From Beta vulgaris subsp. vulgaris (lineage: Eukaryota; Streptophyta; Magnoliopsida; Caryophyllales; Amaranthaceae), in contig NW_026611040.1 in the NCBI RefSeq assembly GCF_026745355.1, positions 124,001 to 188,000 of the forward strand: a stretch of DNA of 64,000 nucleotides, given 5' to 3'. The notes beneath the pieces are model-generated. The model was given only the letters and a program-made list of their open reading frames with translations, was not told the DNA's origin and searched no databases. The translations under genes were made by a program, and so were the position numbers. Each line of letters opens with the position of its first letter. Within the stretch, counting starts at the first letter, position 1. Of the stretch, positions 10,900-22,246 are shown in pieces.

Positions 10900-13800
10900 C
10901 AAAGGTGGAGTTTAAAATCTCTAGCATTGGTTTGACTTATAGTCTTAACAGTGGGGGCGTGGAGGCTTGAAACTCCACCACGTGGGCCAGCCATACAACT
11001 AATCACTTTACTTGGGTTTAAACCTAGACAAGTTTAAAGTGCATAACACCATTCCAAATATTCTTTACTAAACACCAAGTCTCCTATTACTTGGTACCAC
11101 TCAAAATACATTACAGAGCGGTAGAAAGCTCCACTAAGAGACCTTCAAGGCTCACAATCTGCGGCAGACTTGTCCCCTTTCAAAACTTTTTCAAAAACGT
11201 GTTTTTAACTTTTTCCAAAATTCACTCAAATCGTTGTAGAAACATATTTCTAGATAGATTCGAGAACGAATCCACAACCTCAATTTAAACGTGTTTAAAA
11301 CACTTTCACACACTACACAACAAATTGAACAATTTCACATAGCCTTTGGTAGGATAACTTCCTCGTTGACTAAACAGAGCCAAATCGAGCTACTTAGGTA
11401 TCACAGTAACGATATGCTCTATTTACATGAAACTAAAGCTTACTTTATACAAAACCCCTTTTTAGAACTATGACTCAAAACTAACACACATTCATAACAC
11501 ACCATGAACCGTTCACACACTATAGTCTCACGAAATAAAATTTAAAGTCAAGCACGGATACATGAATCACATAAACTAACAACTCCATCAACAATAATGG
11601 TGTTATTACCCTTGCGTACCGATACTCAACAATCCAAACATAGCAATCTAGAGTTAACTTAAACTCACTTATCAAGGTTCATGAAATAGATATGGTCCAC
11701 TATACTTCCTTAGTTTCTGTTAGATTCATTAGTTTCGACCGAAACAACTAGTCATGGACTTGTGATATGATACACGTAACCCTTACTCACTTAAAACTTA
11801 ATCAAATTAATCAACTACACACTTTTACCACTATAATAATTTAGTCTCATTCTTCGAACAAGACTTAATTAAATTGAGTTTACACGCATTAAACCATTCC
11901 TAATGGCCTCTAGGTCATTAACGACGATTTGTTCAACTTTAAGTGGGTGTCTAACACCCCAGGGGGACACAAAAAGGAGATCTTTTTTAAGTTATAACCA
12001 AGCTATCTCGAGATTCTCAACCAATAAACATGGTACAACTGTAACTCCACAACTAGAGTTATTTCATTAGATAAGGGCAAGGAACTACGGAGCTTGTAGC
12101 TTGTCATTTAAGGTTAGTGGCTACCACTCAAGAAGTTTGCAATGACTTTAAACCAAATACTTAGATTACTTCAACTTATACTCCTAACATTACACTCAAT
12201 TAATGAGGAGAGACTCTCTTCGTTAAACCAGTCTACATTAGACTCGCTAACCATTTAATGTTATTAGACCTTGATCACTACAAAACAATTCACACAGCGG
12301 GGAATTGCACATCCTACCATCGACATGACTCGATTTGACATTATGCCTTGCATATGTAGCCACTCCATAGCCTTAATAGATACATGACAATTACTAGTTG
12401 TTCTATAATGGTGTCAAACCGACTCCTTGACACCGACAAATAAACAGTAATACTTTACCAGGGTCAAATGGTTGATCCTTAACATTCTATGAGATGCCTT
12501 TGACTAGTCACGTATATGCTACGTGAAACCGACCTACTTGGACTTATTCATTTTTCATTTAGCTAAGCACTTCACCACGAATATTCCATGAAAGTCAATT
12601 AAACACGACAACTTACAGTAGATAGTCATCTCATGACTAACTAGACTACTTTAAGCTCAAGTAAACAAGGTATGTAGGCATGACCAAGAGATCTAATAAC
12701 TCAAGTTTCAACTCTTGTTATCGCTTCAACACACAATCATACACTAAAAAGTCAATTCATAGTACTTAGTCAACAAGACTAGCATATCCAAGAGATAACC
12801 AAACCATTCCCTATAAGGTTTTCAGTTAACGGTTCACACCAACTACATACAATTCGTATATGTCATCACGTAACTCAATAAAAAGGCCAAAAGATAGACA
12901 AGTAGTTAATCACTAAATATTCTCAAGGCCAAAAGATAGACAAAGTACGGGATGTGGGTGAGTCTAACACCACAAGACACACAAGAGCAAAAAATAAAAA
13001 TAAAAAGGAGTGTCACTTTAAATGGAATAAGGCTCACCCCTATTAACTATAATAGTTTGTCCTAATGCGAACATAAAAATCGGCGAGCTAGATACTTAAA
13101 TGAAATAGGTGATGATAGAAATTAACATCAAGACGGAATGTCACCTTAAAGTTCCTTTAAAATGGAACTAAATTTTGCATTGTGTGACTCAAACTTGAAG
13201 CTTATTATAACAAACTTTCGACTATGCACCAACTTAAAATCACAACCCAAACAAGGATATACTCGAAATGGTTTATCTTTACTAGCCAATCATTCCAAGC
13301 ATGGAAGCCAACACAACTTAACTAGAGTCAAACATGAAACTCAACTAGTTCCACACTTAGCAAACTCATTGACTTTATCAAGTCAAACATCCACATAAGA
13401 GGGATCAACAACAACTACCATAACACAAACAACTACATGTAATCACTTACTTCCCAAATCTCAATCTTACCTCGACTTTTCAAATTTCCAAGACTTTTAT
13501 TTTTTAGTCTTACTTAAGTCACAACCTCAAGATTACAACTCTAAGAACAACCTGCTAGGTCACAAAAAACTACCTCGAGGTAGGGATGGATCCAACTTTG
13601 CAGTATTGATGCAATTGTCAAAGTATTTTGTTTTTTCCATTTATGGTATGCCGTGGTGATTGTGAGTGTTATAATAACTTTAAGTTGAAGTTCTAGATGT
13701 CGAGTTGTGAATTATTTTACGTTTTTTTTGGTGAGTACGCCCAACCATGTAATAGTGAGTTCATACTGTATGAGTATTTACTTCTAATTTTTTTAAGAGA

Positions 13801-14890
13801 GATAATACTCCCGGTTTGGGTTAGTTGTTGCTCCGCAAAAGCGTTAACTACTGAATTTGGAAATGCTTTTCGGTATTGTGATTGTAACAGGTTTAAAACA
13901 CCTTTTCTCATTTCGAGTTGTCCATTTTACAAAGGAAACTCTGCCGGAATTTCCATAAAATCCTATGTCATTATTTAAAGCACTTGGGAACAATAGTGTA
14001 GTTTGAGTTGATTTCACACTCTACAACATAGTCCAACGAGTGAACGTGACAGTAGTGGCTCGGTTTAGCTTGACTTAGATTATTTCCCGTCGTGTCTAAG
14101 CCTTAGTAAGGGGGTTGATTCCCGAGTTTATATGTGATCCTTGAAAGGATAGTTGATTGTGTATGTAATGTATTCCATGTTTCTTAGTTACGACGTCGTA
14201 TTAGTAACTCGTCACATGGTGATAGTTGAAGTTCTAGTTGAGACTCTAGACCAATAGATCTGTTAGACAGTAGGGTTGAGAAATGGATAGTAAATGTTTT
14301 GTGGTCACACCACAATACTAAAGAACTACTCGTAAGACCAAGGATGTCATGTGTTTTATGTATCCCCATCTCTTGTTCATGTCATTGTTAGTTACGAGGG
14401 CGTAACTTCCTTTTTAGGGGGGGTAGATTTCGTGCCAATTGTATGTTTGGTGCTAAAAGTTATTATTTCATGTATGATGTATACCTAATTCATGTATGAT
14501 TAGAAGTTTTATGGTAAAGTTTTATGGTAAACCTTGTAATATGTTGCATGTTTTACTTCGATCTTATAGTATGAACATTTTTAGTTGAAATGGTTGTATG
14601 TCTACAAGGTTGATCAAATCAATTGATCTATGAGATGTTGGTTCTACTTGTTATGGTATGAATATAGAAGTTGGAATTATTGTGGTTATAAAGGTGGTCA
14701 ATTGAATTGATGTATAAGAAAATGAATTAGTTGCCGGAGATGTTGTCCGAAATGATTTGATTGTTGGAGATGTTATCCAGAGTGATAGTAGTTGGCTAAC
14801 TTATAGAGTTAATGACTTGTTTTTAAAAACAAGAGTATGAGTTTGGTCATTTGAGTAATACTTTAAGTTTTGGGACAAAACTTATTTTAA
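10900..14890. other. Unrecognised AT-rich region, probably decayed Gypsy interior in its right part
   Basis: No gene, RT or integrase motif could be read on either strand. The right part behaves like 3' non-coding sequence of a Gypsy element. A purine tract with TAGA (AGGGGGGGTAGA at about 14416-14427) follows a GTTACGAGGGCGTAAC hairpin-like stretch, and a second tract precedes the LTR at 14901. The left part (10900-13600) may be a different element or a non-autonomous interior. Short open frames here (for example 13162-13398 and 13697-13978) have no supporting features. Confidence 0.4.
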
Positions 14891-14900
14891 GGGGGTAGAT
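14891..14900 (+). other. Gypsy polypurine tract
   Basis: GGGGGTAGAT, preceded by TTTTAA, abuts the LTR start. The upstream GGGACAAAACTT stretch is of the kind seen before 3' LTRs of Tekay/Del-type plant chromoviruses. This sets the orientation as plus. Confidence 0.65.
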
Positions 14901-17900
14901 TGTAACACCCCGTATTTTTATACCTGTTTAGTGATCAATTATATTATTTTAGTTTATAGAAACTATTTTAATAGTAGTAGTTGTTGCTCGATCAACAAGA
15001 TAAAAGAATGACTTCTTCCTTTTTATTCTGTGAAATTAGTCAAATAAAAAAAATGCATGTTCCCTTCTACTCGCTTTTACCCTTAAAAGGAAGTTCATTT
15101 CTTACTAGCTTATTCATAAACGTTCGGCGCCTTTTGAGGGCTCCCGAATTATTGGAAAGAAAGCGGTAGCAACACTGACTTCGTTTTAAGATAAAAGAAG
15201 ATTAGCCTTTATTGAAGGATTTTAAGTGAGGCGTAGCTTCGTCCTGCCTTAAACCGAGTGCCCTTCTGTTCCCCTTCTGTGCCACCTAATTTTCTCTTTG
15301 GAAATAAGGGTTCCCTCGATTGAAATTTTTCATCGAATATGGAATCCTCCCATGGGTGAGAAGGTTGAGGAAATATGGGGTTCTGCTTCTGGCGGCAACA
15401 TGGTAGTGGGTGGTAGTTCCATTTATGGGTTCACCTGAATCAGTGCAGGGAATACCATCGCCACCATAAGGTGTGTTAGAGGCACTCTAAGACTCCTGTC
15501 GTTCTTGTTGGAGGGAAGAAGCCGCAGTTTTGCCAACACTGTAGCAGGAACTAGAGAAGTAGACATCCTTCACGGGGGACTATGCTATTGCATTTTAATA
15601 GGAAGTTAGAGCATTAAATTACAGTTAGAAGTTAAAGAATTAAGTTACAGTTAATTGAATCAACTCAGTAGTTGTCAGTAATATAATGTAAAATGGAGAA
15701 AAAGGTTTTCATATAGTTAGTAGTATTTATAGTTTGACTTTTATTGACCAAGCTGGACCAGTTTTGACTTATGTTGACTTTGTTGTATTCTTTTTGGATG
15801 AAATTTAAAGTGGGTTGTTTTTAAAGGTAGTCAAGACTCATTAACTAGGTTATGTCGTTTATGTGTAAACTTATAAAGTATAATCAAGTGATTTATGTAT
15901 GCTATATTATATTATATTGTAGATCGCAGGTTGGTATAAGAACCTTTTTGACTTGTAATTGAAATTGGTTGACCATGGTTTGCTAATAAGGTAAGATTTC
16001 ATATTAAGTTTGTAAAGAATATTTCAGAAAGGATTTCATATTGATTTGTGATTTATATTGAGTTTGGAGTCATTTTCACGATGCTATTTATGGAACTTTT
16101 AATTATTTTGACGATATTTTTTATCAAAATATTTATGAGATTATTTAAGAGAATCATATTAAAAGGAAGAAGTTCCTCATGAGACAAGTTTGAGGTTATT
16201 AAGAGGAAGTTCCTCATTGTTACTAACATTATTAAGTTTGTATAAAATGTGGGGTTGTCGGTAAGTGGTATCCCGAGTATGGAAAGTAGGTTGAGTTAAT
16301 GGTGTTTCAACAATCTATTAGTAGTTGGGAGTATGTTGATCAATACTCTTGCCAATTGTCTTCCTATCTCGATTTGTTATCGAGTTAGGGGTATGCATAC
16401 TAGGGACTTTGGTGTTTACCTTATCTAGTGACCCTAGCTAGCTCATTAGATTTATATTACTTCCTACTCACATATTCAAAAGGTTATATTTGAAAGTTTT
16501 ACATAATGGTTTAGAAAGAAAGTAAAGTGGATTTGAATTATTGAAGATTGTTTATTATATTCAAGTTGAATGTTATCACTAGTGGAAAAGGGCTGCAGTC
16601 AAAACATCCCTAAGGGCTGTGTTTTTGGCCAGCAACCCTTTCCGTAGCAGCCCTTCACTAAAAGCGAAGGGATGCAATTTTAAATCGCAACCCTTCTTTG
16701 TACAAAGGACTGCGGTTTTGACCATAATCGCAGCCCTTTTGATCCAAAAAAAACAAATTTTTTTTTTAACAACGGCAGTTATATAGACTCTAGAATTCAG
16801 TTCAGGTCAAAAATCACCATTTACCAATGTATTTAACCTATAATCTACCATATTTGTCAAGGAAACATAGTAATTCATCCAAAAAAGAAACCCTTACAAA
16901 TAGTCAGAATCTAATTTACCAAAACAATGATTATGCAAGTATTGAGATTATTACTTTGTAGAACAGCAATTATATCCAAAATGGTAAAATATGGGGAAGC
17001 AGATAGAAATTTAAATGATTAATTTAGGAGAAAAAGAGAGAGAGAGTTAGAGTTTTTTGTAACTACAAGTTACAAGGAAAGGAGATAGTAAAACAATTGC
17101 AGACAACTTCGACAATGATTTTGATTGCAAGCGAATGACAGCATGCAACAAGAATTTGGCTACACAAATTCAATCAGATTGAATGCGAACATCATATAAT
17201 AAGGCGACAATTCATATTAAAAAATCGCAAATAACAACTCACCCAAGCAAATTCTGACTTCAACTCGAAAAAATCAACTAGAAATTAGGTAGCCGTATGA
17301 AACACAAATACCATAGCTCCGTAAATTTCATATTTCTGCAAGAAACACCAAATACAAAAAGAAAACAAATTTCAGTTTAAAAATGACAAACTAAAATAAA
17401 AAATGAACCAACCCTAGATCTAGCAGAGGAGACGCGAGTGGTTTGTGCGAATGCCCGACGAGGTGGTGTGAGCGACAGCAGAGGAGACACGAGTGGTGCG
17501 CACGAGAAGAGGGGGTGTGGTGGTGTGAGCGATGGCAAGAGGATATGCGAGGAGCGATTTGTGCGAATGCCAGCGAGGTGGTGTGAGCAACATTAGAGGA
17601 GACGAGAGTGGTGCGCGCGAGAAGAGGGGGTGTGGTGGTGTGGGCGACGTTAAAAGGAGATGCGAGGAGAGCCCAGAGACGAGAGACGAAGGAGGAATTG
17701 TGGTGGTGGTGGTGTGAAGATTTGTGGTGGTGGTGGTTTTAAGATTTGTGCATGAGAGACTGATCGACGAGGGAGATTTGTGAGATTTGTGAGAGAGGAG
17801 AGAGAATGAGGGTTTAATAAGGAGTGCTGAATATTTTAAAAGTCCGCCCACTGAACTCCTTCCAAAATATTTAAAATCCCATTGAAATAATATTTTCGCG

Positions 17901-18432
17901 GGTGGGTAAAGGGTTGCAGTTAGCCGAAAAACCGAGCCCTTCGTAAATGAAGGGTTGCGGATTTTGGGCTAACCGCAACCCTTCACTATTAAGGGCTGCG
18001 TTTCTAGAAAAACGCAGCCCTTCCGTTTTTTCCCCTAGTGTGTACAAGTGAAACGATTTTTGTAGAATATTATGTATGTATTCCACCTGCACATTGGATA
18101 GCTCAAAGTTGTTATTGGTATGAACTCTTGCTCAGCCTTTTGGTTGATATTACATGTCTTGGATGTGCATGGCTTAATGGTGAGTAGCTTATATTGGGGT
18201 GAGAGTGTTGACTTCACCTAGATGTAGATTTATTAAAGTTAAGTCTTCCGATGCAATAGTTTAGAATTATGGGTTGTTATAGGAGTGTATTAATTAATTA
18301 CATTTCCTTTTAGTTGTAATAGTTAATAATGGATATATGTATTTGTAAACTATATTTCGCCTTGCGGTTACCAAATGTATTAAAATTAAGCCTTATGTTT
18401 TCTAAAGAAAATCGAGATTCGGGGTTGTTACA
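14901..18432 (+). repeat. Gypsy (Tekay/Del-like) 3' LTR, split by a CACTA element
   Basis: It begins TGTAACACCCCG and ends CGGGGTTGTTACA, the paired ends usual for Tekay/Del LTRs. Without the CACTA insertion (16577-18040) it is about 2.07 kb. No second copy of the LTR was found in the window, so the 5' half of the element is missing or beyond recognition. Confidence 0.72.
16577..18040. mobile_element. Non-autonomous CACTA element A
   Basis: It starts CACTAGTGGAAAA and its right end complements to CACTAGGGGAAAA. Subterminal units built on GGGCTGCG/CGCAGCCC recur at both ends (16600-16740 and 17905-18030). The flanking 3-mers are TAT and TGT, a one-base mismatch. The interior has an approximately 114-bp tandem duplication (from about 17459 and about 17573) that creates a low-complexity minus-strand frame, not a gene. 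No transposase is present. Confidence 0.85.
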
Positions 18433-20545
18433 CAAGCGGCTACCCTCTAGGCTTGACATCTCTTTCACCCTCACCCGCCGCTGGAACTCCTCCATAATTC
18501 ATACTTTTTTCACTATTGATAGAGCATAATGGGGTCAGAACTCTTAATAGAAGGGGATGATGAAGACGCTCTTTATTGGCACCATACTAGATCTCACTAG
18601 TGGAAAAATGAAGACGGGCTGCGCTGAAAAAGGCCAGTAGAGCTGCGCTTTTTGACAGCAGCCCTTCACTTTTTAAGTAGGGTTGCGCTAGAAAAGCGCA
18701 GCCCTTCACAAGAACATTAATTGAAACAAAGAGAAGTATACAAGAACATTAATCAAAACAAAGAGAAGTATACAAGAACATTAATCAAAAAAAAGATTAA
18801 GAAATTATAGATCTGAAAATACAAGAACTACCTCCAAACATTAACCTAATAATGTTTAAATACATAAAACAAAACCCTAATACATAATTAAGGAAAAAAA
18901 AATTCGGAAGAACTTAAAAATGGCTATTTGGAGCCTTAAACGAACTCGGATGGCTTAAAAAGCCTAAATGTCACAGCCTAGTGGTGAGTTTGAATCATTG
19001 GCCCGTTCCGCTTCCGAAAAGGTATCACAAATGGCAATCGATCTCCGTCGGCATGATTCGTGCAAATCATTTCAGGATTTTTGTCGCAACTTTTCTGGGA
19101 GTTTTTGAGAGAGAAGAGAGGATGAGAGAGAAGGAGGAAAGGGAGGAGGGAGGAGGGACGTGAGAGAAGGAGGAAAAGGGATGAGGGATGTGAGAGAGGA
19201 GAGAGAATGAGGGATAATATATTTGACAAATCCAGCTTAATATTTGAAGCCCGCGAACTTTTTTATTTCAATTTTTTTTAAGAAGGGCTGCGCTTTTCTT
19301 CTATAGCGCAGCCCTACATAGCAGAAGGGTTGCGCTTTTTAAAAAGCGCAGCCCTTCACTTAGTAGGGCTGCACTTTTCTTCTAAAGTGCAACCCTTCTG
19401 CTATGTAGGGCTGCGCTTTTTAAGAAAAGCGCAGCCCTTCACTAGTAGGGCTGCGCTTTTAGAAAAAGCGCAGCCCTTCCTTTTTTTTCCCCTAGTGTCT
19501 AGTGTTTTCTCAACCAAATCAGCCTACTATGTTATTTTTACTTCAGAAGCAAGAATTAGCAACATGAAAACTCTGTACGATTTCTTTCTTCCAAAACCTA
19601 TGGAGTTCGAGCATCATGCCCAAATGGAAACTTTTATGTGGAAAATTTGGCATAATAACCTCGCGTTCAAGGCAAACCTCTTTCAGTGAGGTATGTCACA
19701 TGTCGACCTCTGCTCGCTTTGTACCTTTCCCAATGAGAACTGACTACATCACTACCTCAGGGCTTGCCTAAGAGCTCTGGAAGTTTGGTCTACAAGTCAC
19801 CTAGCACAATGTATGAGCATAAGACCAATTGTACATATTCAACAATGGCTAATAGCATGGGTCACGAAATTCTGCAAAGAGGCTGGAAAGGACGGCAATC
19901 GTTTCCCTGTCTTCAATTGCAACACTGTAGGGAATTTGGTGCACTCGTCAGAATGCTATCTTTCGATATCAGCCAGCCACTATTAAGGTTATTACCCATA
20001 TCATCAATGATCGCTCAGGCAACATCAAGTTTTTGCTTACGCTCCTTCGCACAAACAGGCAAACCTTCCAGCCTCAACCTAACTTTCCCCCTAGTTTTCT
20101 GGTAGCTAACATAGGGGAACGAGAGCATAGGATCCCTCAAGTTACCCTTCTAGTAGATGGGTCATAGGATCACTTAACACATCAAGGACGTTACGTTAGG
20201 TAAGGGAGAATGGACCAAACAATTATATGGTCAGAGAAGGAATTAGAGAGAGTGTTAATGCAGCTATTCAAATATAAGTTATGTATGTTCATCGTGAGAT
20301 TACATGGGCCACAACACGCGGGTACATAAAACTACAAATCAAACGGACTCAACTCTTCTTGCTCATTCGTTGCATTCCATGCGCACACTAGATATCTCGA
20401 TTCAATGGATGTTAAGTGATATACAAAAGATGGCGGGTACCCTACAATGGTGTCAGGTTCTGAAGCTCTCAAGAGAACAAATCAAGAATGCGCATGATTT
20501 AGCTAATTAGGTCTCGAAAAACATAGGGCATGTCTGGGTCCATAT
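18433..20545 (+). pseudogene. L1 LINE remnant: RT zinc-binding and RNase H end
   Basis: Plus-strand translation gives the C-terminal part of a plant LINE ORF2. It has a DEDALYWHHTRS...FSTKSAYY junction (the zf-RVT domain start), MWKIWHNNLAFKANLF, Cys pairs near 19710, and further on a LLVDGS RNase H start (about 20147) and an AHDLAN tail (about 20490). Stops are frequent. It directly follows the Gypsy LTR end, which probably cut the LINE. CACTA B splits the zf-RVT part. Confidence 0.72.
18595..19497. mobile_element. Non-autonomous CACTA element B
   Basis: It starts CACTAGTGGAAAAA and ends TTTTCCCCTAGTG, with a perfect 3-bp target duplication TCT (18592-18594 and 19498-19500). Subterminal GGGCTGCGCTTTT / AAAAGCGCAGCCC units are repeated several times at 18615-18710 and 19283-19475. 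The interior is short and holds a purine-rich GAGAGAGGAGAGAGAATGAGGG block (19190-19215) similar to elements A and C. Confidence 0.93.
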
Positions 20546-21090
20546 ATGGCATACCCTACCCGCAGACCCAGACCCGGTCCAGACCCTACCCGTAGACCCA
20601 TTCACATATTAAAAAAGAAAATTCACCTAAACTCTAAGGCTTTATGATTTCATGAACTCTTTAGTATTGTGACTCCATCTAAGACTTCTATTTTCGTAAG
20701 TTGTAAAATTTTAAGATTTTTATGAGTTAATTTTCAAAATTTCGTTTAGTTAATGATTTACCCATTGATTCAAGACCTATATATATTAGGAAGAAATTTT
20801 TTAATTACATAGATTCAAAAATGTGATGAAAACTAAAAATTAAGGACTCATGGAGGATCCAAAGACCCACTAGACTTAGCAGATATGGGTCTGAGGTCTG
20901 AAAAACTAGACCAACGGGTCTGGGTCTGTATTTGCAACAATAAGATATGATAACAAAGACTTCCCACATTTTTCGTATATTATTAAACTATTCCTACTTT
21001 TATTTCTTCCTCTACTTATCCGTGAACAATTAATTAATTATATACAATGATTAATCCAAAATTTATAGAACAATCTAAGTTATTCATTAT
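20546..21090. other. Intergenic; GACCC/GGGTC-rich stretch
   Basis: Left part has repeated ACCC(G)CAGACCC-type words (20565-20602) answered by GGGTCTGGGTCTG at about 20915-20928, suggesting a decayed palindromic MITE, but no clean ends or duplication were found. Confidence 0.3.
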
Positions 21091-21092
21091 TA

Positions 21093-21364
21093 CTCCCCCA
21101 TTTTATTTTAATTGCTACATTTTTTATAAATGGTTTTTTTGATTGATACGTACTTTATTTAAACTTTTCTAATTTGGGGTACTTAACCCACCCCAAAGTA
21201 ATATTATTATATTGATTTTTCTTTTTTTAACCCAAAAGTACTACTTTTTCATTTTTCGTCATTATTATATATTAAATGGGTCAAAAAGTACCCCATAAAA
21301 TGGTTAAAAGTGACATTTCCTAAATTATTGTACATACAGCAATGTAGCAATTAAAAAAAGGGAG
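21093..21364. mobile_element. Stowaway (Tc1/mariner) MITE
   Basis: 272 bp with inverted ends: CTCCCCCATTTTATTTTAAT left, and a right end complementing to CTCCCTTTTTTTAATTGCTA. It is flanked by TA target duplications (21091-21092 and 21365-21366). No coding capacity. Confidence 0.85.
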
Positions 21365-21366
21365 TA

Positions 21367-21944
21367 TGAGCGACAACTATGTGTCACGGAAACATTGGTA
21401 AGCTATTTGTAATTTCTGACATATTGCATCCACACATCTCCATGCCCGACACAATTATGGATCTTCGCAAAGAATTGTTTCTCTCTCTCCATGCCCATTC
21501 TCTGGAAGAGTAGTGATAAAACGTTCATTATCACTAGATAGTTAGTTTGTCAACTCATAGGAATAAACAGGGGTTGATTTAACAATAATAAGTGTATCAA
21601 ACGCAAAACATGGATTGATTCATCAATAAGTACGGTTTCAAACACACAAACAGGAATTCATAAAGATAACCAATTGTACTTTGGGGACAAAAGCTTAACG
21701 TGGCATGCAAATCAATGCAATTTTTTGTTTTTGACAGAGATCACATATTGAACAGAGACAATATGATCATTTCAACATATTTACGTATACAAACAGTGAT
21801 TGGTTTGACAAAAACAAGGATTTCAAACACATAACAAGAGTTAGTTTATTAATAATTAGGATTTTATTGGGCCATATTAGTTTGTTGTAATTAATGTTTA
21901 TTGATGTATGTGTGTAATTACAAGAATTCGTGCTTTTATTGACT
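21367..21944. other. Intergenic, nothing recognised
   Basis: AT-rich sequence without gene or terminal-repeat signals. Confidence 0.5.
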
Positions 21945-22246
21945 GTAAAGCAGTAGGTAAAACACGAAAAAACGATCCGAAAGTTATTACTGACTGCAAA
22001 AAGGTCGTTCTGCCGTTCGTTGGTAATTCGAAAAAGCCGACAGGCTAGCGGTCGATAACATATTACCTACTGCTTTACAATAATTACCGACAACATAAGA
22101 TTGTATGTAAATACCTACTGCTAAACGGTAGGTAATCACTCACCATTCAGCGATAGGTAATTATCTGGCTATAGATAGTTACCTCCCGCCTGAAAGTCGA
22201 TTGGTAATTTTTGAAACACGGTAGGTAATCACTCACTGTATTGATT
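21945..22246. repeat. Foldback/CACTA-like subterminal repeat cluster
   Basis: GTAAAGCAGTAGGTAA near 21947-21962 has its exact reverse complement TTACCTACTGCTTTAC at about 22064-22079. GGTAGGTAATCACTCAC recurs at about 22130 and 22220, and GGTAATT words recur between. This is the texture of a CACTA end, but neither terminal CACTA nor a target duplication was found. A LINE tail starts at 22247. Confidence 0.5.

Noticed and set aside
13697..13978. 93-residue plus-strand protein
   Set aside because: An overlapping frame on the other strand is equally open, with no domain or start context; in a decayed repeat region.
17420..17851. 143-residue minus-strand protein
   Set aside because: Low-complexity Ser/Thr/His frame produced by a roughly 114-bp tandem duplication inside CACTA A; no domain.
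20530..20945. hAT-type MITE with GACCC/GGGTC ends
   Set aside because: No matching terminal inverted repeats and no 8-bp target duplication could be located.
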